From Costus lasius (Eukaryota > Streptophyta > Magnoliopsida > Zingiberales > Costaceae), in assembly GCA_027563935.2 (NCBI GenBank), contig CM050447.1:18988001-19052000 (forward strand): a DNA stretch of 64,000 nucleotides. Direction: 5' to 3'. Positions within the stretch are counted from its first letter, which is position 1. Each line of letters begins with the position of its first letter. A program made the translations under genes and the position numbers. A model generated the notes under the pieces. The model was not told the DNA's origin and searched no databases. It saw only the letters and a program-made list of their open reading frames with translations. Below, in pieces: positions 55,471 to 64,000 of this stretch.

Positions 55471-58400
55471 AGCGGATTGAGGTTTGCGTGGCCTATCTGA
55501 GAGGCGACGCAAAGTTGTGGTGGAGGACACACATAGCCCCACGGACTGAGGGGGACGCTCCTGAGATCCCAGACTGGGATGCTCTTAAGGCTGAAATGAG
55601 GGCACATTTCAGACCTGCAGATACTCTGCACAGTGCTCGCATGGCACTGAGATATTTGAAGCACACTGGCCATATCAGGGACTATGTGAAGCAGTTTGGC
55701 ATCCTACTGCTAGAGGTGCCAAACAAAAGCGAAGAAGAGAAATTCCATGATTTCATTGGTGGTTTGCAAGATTGGGCATACAGAGAGCTCCAGAGGAAGG
55801 GAGTTTTTACTTATAGAGAGGCAGTAGCGGCTGCAGATGCACTAGTAGATATGGGAGGATCCAGAACTACTGCATCAAAGACCACTTCATCACCACCTAG
55901 GAGGCCTGCAGGGCCAAGTCAGTCAAAGAAGTGGGTGCCCAATTGGAAGAAAGGAAAGGGTGTGGCACATCAGCCACAGGCTCAACAGAGAAAACCACAG
56001 CCAGTGCAGCATCGACCCCAGCCACAGCAGGGGAAAGCTTCTACTTCTGGCACAGCCACTACTAGCAAACAGAGGCCAGGATGTTATATCTGCAACGGTC
56101 CTCACATGATGAGAGACTGTCCTAGGAAGCAGGGGATCGCTTCCTTGGCTATGGGTGACATGTCAGAGGGCAAGAAAGACCAAGGATGCACCGGGGCTTC
56201 AGTTAACCCCTTAGTTATTGCTAATATCAGTGCTAGGTCCAGTCCTCTCATGTATGTTGATGTGGTGATTAATGACATTCAGATAGCAGCCATGGTTGAC
56301 ACAGGTGCCACCCATCTATTTGTGTCAGATAGGGTGAAGGAGAGATTGAGACTCAAAACTATGCCCTGTGCCAACAGTGTCAAGACTGTCAATACAGACC
56401 CGAAGAAAGCTACAGGGGTTTCCTATGATGTTCCTGTGAGGTTGGGAACCTGGTCTGGTAGGGTACATGCTATGGTAATAACCCTAGATGACTTTGATGT
56501 CATAGTGGGCATGGATTTGCTGCGGCGAGCTAAGGCAATTCTAATGCCTCACTTGAATGGAGTGCAGATCACTGATGAGCGTGCACCTTGCTTTATCCAT
56601 TGCCACACTGGGGCAAAGGTGGAGAAGAGCAGCAAAGGCAAGGAGGTTATAGAAGCCTCAGTCGTTGCTAGAGGTCTTCTACGTGGAGAGACCACATACT
56701 TAGCGCATGTTAGGTTAGTGGAGGATCTACCCCAGATCAGTTCGACATTCGAGCAGCAGAGAGGACATAGTGGGGGCCTGATCACCCTTCCTAGTTCTAG
56801 CCGCGAGGGAGTTGATATGAGGTTGGGGGCGGCGGAGATGACTCTGGGGGAGCGCATTCAGCAGTTGCCTGCACAGATAGGGGAGTTGTTACAGGAGTTT
56901 AGAGATGTAGTGCCACCAGAGATGCCGAAGGTGTTACCACCTAGGCGAGATATCGATCATGCTATTGAGCTGATCCCAGGGGCTTTACCACCTGCACAGT
57001 CACCATATAGGATGCCACCTGCAGAGCTAGTTGAGTTGAGGAAACAGCTAGATGAGTTATTGGAGTCTGGGTATATTCAACCATCAAAGGCACCGTACGG
57101 AGCACCAGTTCTGTTCCAGAGGAAGAAAGATGGGTCTATGCGCATGTGTGTAGATTACAGGGCTCTTAACAAAGTGACTGTTAAGAACTCCTATCCTATT
57201 CCACTAATTCAAGACTTGATTGACCGGCTTGTGCATGCCAAGGTGTTCAGCAAGCTTGATTTGAGATCTGGATACTGGCAGGTGAGGATTGCCGAGGGAG
57301 ATGAGCCCAAGACAACATGTGTTACACGTTATGGGTCTTATGAATTTTTGGTTATGCCATTTGGGCTAACCAATGCTCCAGCCACTTTCTGTAATCTCAT
57401 GAACAACATACTTCATCCATTCCTGGATAAGTTTGTTGTTGTGTATTTGGATGACATTGTCATATACTCTGGCAGCTTAGAGGAGCATGAAGAGCACTTG
57501 AGGCAGGTCTTGATGGTTCTGAGGGAGAACCAGCTGTATTTGAAATTGGAAAAGTGTGATTTTGCCAAGTCAGAAGTGGAGTTTCTAGGGCATATCGTAG
57601 GCTCAGGTCAAGTCAGAATGGATGAAAGAAAGGTGGAGGCAATCAGAGATTGGCCGGCCCCTACATCTGTTAGCACCCTGAGGTCTTTCCTAGGGTTGGC
57701 TAACTTCTATAGGAGGTTCATCCAGGGCTACTCCAGGGTAGTAGCGCCACTTACAGACTTGCTGAGGAAGGATGTTTCCTGGTGTTGGGAGGATAGACAC
57801 CAGATGGCATTCGATAATTTGAAAGAGAGGGTTACTTCAGAACCCATTCTCAGACTTCCTGATTTCACATTACCGTTTGAGGTGCACACTGATGCGAGTG
57901 ACAGAGCCTTGGGTGGGGTTCTTATTCAGGAAGGTAGGTCGATTGCCTACGAGAGCAGAAAGTTGAAGAGTGCTGAGGCAAATTATTCTGCTCATGAAAA
58001 GGAAATGTTAGCAGTTGTTCATTGTCTTAAGCTATGGAGAGTGTACTTGCTGGGGAGCAAGTTCACAGTGAAGGCAGACAATGTAGCAAATACCTTCTTC
58101 CAGACCCAGAAGAAGCTATCTGCTAGACAAGCCAGATGGCAGGAGCAACTGGCCGAGTTTGATTTCACATGGGAGCACAAACCAGGGAGGATACATCAGG
58201 TCCCTGACGCATTGAGTAGGATTGCGGAGATCACTCATTGTTGTGCTATGTCTTATTCAGAGAGTAAGATAGTTGGGTTGATTAGAGATTCTGCCATGGG
58301 AGACCGTGCCTATGAGAAGTTGGTATCTCAGATTCGCATGGGGGTAGTGAGGAGATACTATCTCAGTGATGATGGGTTGATTATGGCACGAGGAGACAGA

Positions 58401-59771
58401 CCTTATGTTCCATCTACAGGGAACATTCGATTTGGTCTGATGCGTGAGTACCATGATACGGTGTGGGCAGGACACCCGGGTGGTAGACGCATGTATGCAC
58501 TCATTTCTAGAGCTTGGTACTGGCCGGGAATGAAGGAGGATATAGAGCACTACACGAAGACATGTCTTGTGTGCCAGCAGGACAAGGTAGAAAGGAAGAA
58601 GGAAGCAGGGCTTCTACAGCCTCTACCTACTCCTGAGAGACCTTTTGTCTCATTATCCATGGACTTCATTACCCACTTTCCCAGAGTGGATGGGATGGCA
58701 TCGGTGTTTGTGGTAGTAGACCGATGTTCCAAGTATGCTATATTTGTTGCAGCACCAGAGGTGTGCACTGCAGAGGTCACTGCAAATTTGTTTATGACTC
58801 ATGTAGTCAAACATTTTGGATTACCCAGAGAGATTATTAGTGACAGAGATCCAAGATTTACGAGAAAATTCTGGTCTTCTTTGTTTCAGAAACTGGGTAC
58901 TGACCTAAAGATGTCTACAGCATACCATCCACAGACAGATGGACAGACGGAGAGAATAAATGCCTTGTTAGAGGAGTATCTCAGGCATTATGTCTCTGCC
59001 ACATAGAAGAACTGGATTAGGCTACTGGACACAGCCCAGTTTGCCTATAATATTCAAAAGTCATCTGCTACTGGAAAAATCCCTTTTGAGTTAGTGTTGG
59101 GGTGGCAACCACTGACACCTATGGACACATTGAATAGGGGCGCAGGGGGGAAATGCCAGGCGGCTATTGAGTATGTGTAGGACAGGACTGAGTTGTGGGA
59201 GGAAGCTCAGGATTCTCTGAGGGAGGCTAGAGATAGGATGAAGCTCTATGCCGACAGAGACAGGAGGCATGTAGAGTTTGAGGTAGGAGAGTGGGTTCTT
59301 CTCAAACTCACACCTCAGATGTGGAGGAAGACTGAAGCCAGAACCTATCATAGAGGCCTTGTAAGGAGATATGAAGGCCCTTTCAAGATCATAAAGAGAG
59401 TTGGTCCAGTATCTTACAGGCTAGATTTACCAGCATGGCTACAGTTCTACCCTACTTTCCACACTAGTCTTCTGAAGAAATACCATGGTGATGACAGGCA
59501 TCCCGACCGCGGACAGGTGAGGAGGCAACCTGCGAGGGGCAGAGTTGAATTTGGAAAGAGACCCGTGAAGATTCTAGACCACAGGGTCTATGGTTCGGGT
59601 TCACCTGGAGGTCGACGTTCTGAGTTTCTTATTCAGTGGGCTGATGAGCCTGAGGAGGATGCGACATGGGAGAAGACTGAGGATATAGCTCACTTCGAGG
59701 AGTTAGCTAGAGCATACCAGGCGCACATGGACTCGAGGGCGAGTGCCATCTCAGGTGGGGGAGAGTTGTGA
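55471..59771 (+). pseudogene. Ty3/gypsy chromovirus polyprotein, gag to chromodomain, with two in-frame TAG codons
   Basis: One frame runs from the LTR B junction to TGA 59769-59771, broken by TAG at 59004-59006 and 59178-59180. In order: partial gag ([11 protein letters not shown]), zinc knuckle [13 protein letters not shown] at 56082, protease DTGA at 56298, reverse transcriptase with YLDD at 57444, RNase H with HTDASD near 57885, integrase HHCC region from about 58450, and the DDE core with its Asp codons near 58663 and 58842. Both TAGs fall just after the core. The frame resumes with the GPF/Y-type region (RRYEGPFKIIKRVG) and a chromodomain at about 59568-59720 (EFLIQWADEPEEDATWE). About 32 codons before 55471 are open but are LTR sequence. 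The chromodomain places it among chromoviruses; its form recalls the Galadriel clade, not certain. Gag lacks its N-terminus, so the copy is defective. Confidence 0.93.
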
Positions 59772-61365
59772 CGCCCGGGGTACTTTGGGGTACTACCCCG
59801 CCTTTCCCATGGACTCATAGAGGTTATGAGTAGGGATGAAGGGGGTAAAATTGATGGAGCATACTTGCAAAAATATAAAGTCCAATGTAGGAGGCTACAT
59901 GGACCTTGGAGCAATATTTGAGCTTGTATAGAGGTGTACAAGCATGTGTAAAAAAATATGTCATGGGTGAGATTTGAACCCAAGACCTATGGAAGAGCTA
60001 AGCCTTAAGTTGCATGAGAGGACCAACCCGAGCTTGGGTCATTAGCTAAAAGAAGAAGAGGCGCCTTCTTCTTATGGTCTTCATAATGCAAAAGGGTAAA
60101 AATGACAAAAGACTTAGCTAATTTAGGGATCTCGATTGGAAAAGAGAATCGGCTTTTGCAATAGAGAACCGAGAGTGGAGGGAGATTTTTGGGGCGACTT
60201 GGAGAAGAAGACTCATCCGGCCATCTTGCTCCTTGCATCTAGGCGTGTTCTTGAGGGAAGCTCACGCCTCTTCCCATCATCTCCATCTCCGGCGAGTATT
60301 GGTGGCAGCTTGGAGGGGTTCCGGCCACACCTTGCACTTGGTGATTGGGCGGCAGCTTGAGGGAGTGTTCGCCCTTTCACATCTTGGAGGAGATTCGGTT
60401 CTTGGGGGCTTGTGTTGAGGGAGGCTCACGCAACAGCCTTCTTGCCCTAGCTTAGGGTAAGGTTGCATTGCCATTCGGCTTTGGGTCCCTTGGAGGAAGG
60501 GGACTGCATTTGGAGTATCCTTGGAGGACCGGCGGCCATCTATTGTGGTGGCGCCACCATCATCATCCACCTACACTTGGCGGCTGAGGGGCTGTCCACT
60601 TGGGGCTGAGCACTCTTGGAGCTAAGGAGTGCAAAAGCTTGCATCTAAACCACCTAGAGGGGCGACTCTAGGGTGGTGCCTCAAGTGCTTGCGCTTGAGG
60701 AGTATCTTTGGGAGCTTGGAAGAGAAGACCGGCCACCTTGAGGAGGAGAGGAGGTTGATCTTCACCACTAGCGTTGGAGTGGTATAGCTTACTTACTTGT
60801 GTTATTTACTTTGCACTAGCATTGTAGAACCTGTGTATGACCATTATGCTATCTTGAGTAGTTGATAGGGTGTTTGCTTTCATCGTTCGGTGTGATTAGC
60901 TTAGGTGAGACGCAAGCATTGCGCTTGTTATCATCCTTCGCTCGCTATGTAGTTGTGGATACTTGTATTAGGGTTTGGGCATATGTCTAGTGCCCTTATT
61001 CTGTGAACTGCCAGCGACTGTGTGATTGTCATTTACAGGGCGCTTAGGTTTAAGGACGGTCCTTGAGGGGCATATTGGGTTGAGGAGCAACGTGTGCTGC
61101 CCACCCGCCACTCATTGACGTAGGTCTAGGGCTAGGAGAAGGCTAGGACTCAGTTCCATCAGCACAGCCTTGGAGCTCAGTTCCATCAGAGCTTAGCCCA
61201 GAGAGCGCAGAGGATCCAGAGGTTCTGATTGTGCTAGAAGAGATCTTGACCAGCTTCCGCAGATTGAGTGTTGGCTGGCAATTTACACAGAGGGTGTGTA
61301 AATTGCGCCATCACGCTCTAGATTTTAAGGCAAAAAAATTTAGCACAGAAATTTGGGACGTGACA
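59767..61365 (+). repeat. LTR copy C of the chromovirus, 1599 bp
   Basis: Starts TGTGACGCCC right after a GGTGGGGGAGAGT polypurine tract and ends GGGACGTGACA. The polyprotein stop overlaps its first bases. It is followed by ACTGGTATC, a primer-binding-site remnant, so by its right edge it looks like a 5' LTR even though it also sits at the 3' end of a polyprotein. Confidence 0.88.
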
Positions 61366-61374
61366 ACTGGTATC

Positions 61375-61550
61375 TTTTTTGTTAGGGTCACCACCCGTAA
61401 CAGGTCCAGGCCCAGCGGACTAGGTCCCTCCGACCTCACGAATCCCGATTTGGATCTCCGTTACCCCAAATAATTCACGTCTACAGCGAGATTCGACCTC
61501 TGTCTATGACCCTCACGAGTCATGACCCTTTAACCATCTGAGCTGCAGAA
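61375..61550 (-). mobile_element. tRNA-derived SINE
   Basis: On the minus strand the segment starts GCAGCTCAGATGGTTAAAGG, an RNA polymerase III A-box pattern, and about 40 bases on has GAGGTCGAATCTCG, a B-box pattern. It ends after about 175 bases in CCCTAAC and a short A run (AAAAAAG). This is the layout of a plant SINE copied by a LINE enzyme. It abuts the TGGTATC remnant of the LTR element. I could not define a target duplication. Confidence 0.68.
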
Positions 61551-61555
61551 ATTAT

Positions 61556-63698
61556 TACGTTTGGATGCAGAAGTCAAACAATTTTAGTGGCTGTGATGGT
61601 ACAGTAGTAGGAAAGCGGGGGACGGCTGGCATCTGTTCTTTTTCACGTTATGATTTGGATTTGAGGTTTATGTCCGTGTCGGGCGACACAGAGACAAAAA
61701 GTGTCCACGTGTGACGTCACTGCGGCTGAATGTGTTTTTGTGTTGGATTTGTCGTTAAAATTTACTATATTTGCAGGGTTATTTAATGCTTAGCTGTTAA
61801 GTATGCCGTTAATTAGACGGCTAAGGAAACCGTAGAAAAAGATTAGAATGGTAATGAAAACTATAAAAAGCATATTTATTAATTATGCCTTTACTACTAT
61901 TAGAAATACAAAAAAATAATACATTTTATGACTTTATTGGATAATGGACTTATTTGCAATTATGTCTATTCATTATAGTAATTAATGGGCATAAGTGCAA
62001 ATAAAAGTGTTTTTTCCCTTTGTTGCTTTTGTTTTATTTAGTAGAAAGTGGAGATAGCTACGTTATAGTCTAAGGTTTTTTATTCTAAATTCAAATTCGA
62101 TTTAAGATTTTTCACATCAAATTATTTTAGATAATTTTATAACTTGAAATAATCTGTATGCTTATGTAGTAATTATTTTTAAATTTAGTTAAGTAACAAA
62201 TAGTGATGGAACATTTCTAATGAAAAATGAAAAGTAAATATCTTTTATCATTATAGATGAAAAATAAAGTATCTCACCACTTGACTCAGTTTCGATAGGA
62301 GAACTCTAATTTAATTAGATATTAAATTAGGTTTAGATATAAAACCTAATTGCTATATTTGGGTCAAGATCGAGTATGGAATTTTTAATAGCCACCTCAA
62401 AGCCACTTTGATAATATGAAATTACTATACCACCCTTAAGTGGCTTGTTATCACTTGCCTAGTGTTTGACTACATTCACTTACCCATATTTGCTATCTAC
62501 CGCTAGTATATACTTTTTTTTTAATGGTGATATTTGGAACGAGTTTTCTCCCTAATAGGACAAGTAGTGGGTCAAGGATTGAGTTCATGGGTTGAGTTTG
62601 GTTCATCCTGACTTGTGCCTTTCCTAACTTTCACAAATAAGTCTCGGTCCATTTATCCTCAAATAAAAAAATAACTATTTAATCAACAATAGATTTAAAA
62701 ATATAATAGAAATAAATCAAATCAAGGCCTAACTTTGAATTCACAAGTCCATGTGTAATTGGATTTTAGCTAAATTTTCCATAAAATTGAAGTCGTGGAT
62801 CATTTTGTTTCAAAGAACTGTAATTGTACTGTTCTCTTTCTCTTTACATAATTACTCACGTTATCTACTAGTTCTAAATTCTAATTCCATTAAAATAGTC
62901 AATGAAATATTATTGCGAAAATTATATTTTTCATATTATAAAATAATATGCATTCTTAAACATGATTAGCTTACAATGAAACATTTAATAGATGATTAAA
63001 TTTATTTTAAGTGTAATTAATTTTAAATATAAATTAATTGATGCTAATTAATAGTAATAATAATAAAATAGTTATTTAATTTACACGATATTGAAACACA
63101 ATTAAGACTTCTTTAATTTATTTTTATCTAAAAAGTTTGATTTAGATAAGGTTAGTCTTATTAGTTGTAAATAAATTAGATTTTAATATTTTTTTAATAA
63201 AATTATCTTGATATAAATTCTTCTTTCTATAATTATACACCATCATTGAAGCTAGCATGATTCGTTATTCATTCAAGTAAATTATATAAAGAATGCTTAA
63301 AAAATAGCAAGTTGATAAGTCAGGTAAGAAATCCTAGGCCTTTTCTTGGGAGGAAAAAAAAGAAAGAAAAAAAAATACATTAAATATAGTAGATTTTTTT
63401 ATTAGATTCATTGTATTTTTCTTTTCTTCTTCGTGATTCCTTCCACAGAGTTGATTAAAACGGAAGAACAAAACTTTTTAATCGTTTATATTTTGATCGA
63501 ATAACCAAACAAATCACGGAGTTGATCGACATTATCAACAATAAAACCAATGGTCAAAGAATATTTCATTGTGTAATTAATGGATGCAAGGAGTAGCAGC
63601 AGCAAAGATAGTTTTGGTCTCATTTGGTCAACGTGAAGAGGGTCGAGAGGATGAAGGCACCATCTCAAGGATCTCTTCTGCGCCGGCTGCTTCGGATG
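61556..63698. other. AT-rich intergenic DNA, nothing recognised
   Basis: Very AT-rich, with no long frame having domain character and no clear repeat ends. Confidence 0.5.
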
Positions 63699-64000
63699 TT
63701 AGAAATTTTTGATATACACAAATATAAGATCGATTGCATAGATCTAGAACAAGATGAAATAAACAAACATGAAATAAATAAATATTAAAATATAAAATTA
63801 TACTTGATTGTGTCATCGATCTGATATTCACTATCAGGCTAGAGATCTTCCATTGCTATACTTCCTTTAGACGGCTCTCAATGGGAAGAGACGAAATGAT
63901 CGAAGGATGCAAGTAGAGACCTAGCCCATATTTATAATAGAAAAACCCTAAGCTCCTCCCATAAAAGAGTTTTAGGTTTCGGGTGCAAATCCATAATCCA
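63699..64000. mobile_element. Possible start of an LTR element running off the right edge
   Basis: TGTTAGAAATTTTTGATA at 63699 resembles the start of many plant Copia LTRs, and the sequence to the window end has an LTR-like mixed composition (ATATTTATAATAG at about 63930 could be a TATA region). Without the right end this remains a guess. Confidence 0.25.

Overview
The window is nuclear DNA of a flowering plant, most likely a monocot. Genes carry introns, the first exon of the RING-ligase gene is very GC-rich while its later exons are AT-rich, a MIR393 hairpin is present, and the intergenic space is full of plant-type Ty3/gypsy (chromovirus) LTR elements and small hAT, Mutator-like and Harbinger-like DNA elements. 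The species cannot be named from the sequence. Nothing suggests bacterial, organellar or viral origin.

Host genes. A single-exon SIAMESE-RELATED CDK inhibitor is at 1951-2301 (-). A seven-coding-exon RING-type E3 ligase gene spans 3388-18428 (-). An unrecognised six-exon gene for a small basic protein lies at 35025-38871 (-). MIR393 is at about 41930-42058 (+). A four-C2-domain MCTP/FTIP-type gene is at 45248-48259 (-), with a leader intron. A small two-coding-exon gene with a TATA box and a leader intron is at about 51582-52651 (+). For the RING gene and the six-exon gene I joined exons by hand, and reading phase closes at every junction.

Mobile DNA. The left edge holds the tail of a Ty3/gypsy element and probably its 3' LTR. 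Intron 1 of the RING gene (8109-17438) contains a 6.7 kb array of about 30 copies of a ~215 bp unit, whose first unit is inverted so the whole array has inverted ends, plus a small hAT element. At 19612-20908 a Mutator-like element with a 9 bp target duplication carries a fragment of a PMI1-like gene (a Pack-MULE), and a hAT element with its own 8 bp duplication is nested in it. At 21857-25830 is a gypsy element with two LTRs, PBS and 5 bp target duplication that keeps only gag and protease. At 27889-33381 is a minus-strand gypsy element with a perfect 5 bp target duplication and a wrecked interior. Further hAT elements with 8 bp duplications lie at 34232-34611 and 52774-53271, and a Harbinger-like element at 39801-40835. 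At 53969-61365 a chromovirus polyprotein (gag to chromodomain) is broken by two in-frame TAG codons; its LTRs are rearranged and a tRNA-derived SINE sits at a primer-binding-site remnant.

The genes do not form an operon or pathway cluster. The most unusual structures are the TIR-bounded intronic array, the Pack-MULE with a captured NT-C2 domain, the gag-protease-only element, and two short tandem repeats that multiply a splice acceptor and a telo-box motif. All similarity statements come from reading and motif recognition, not from database searches.
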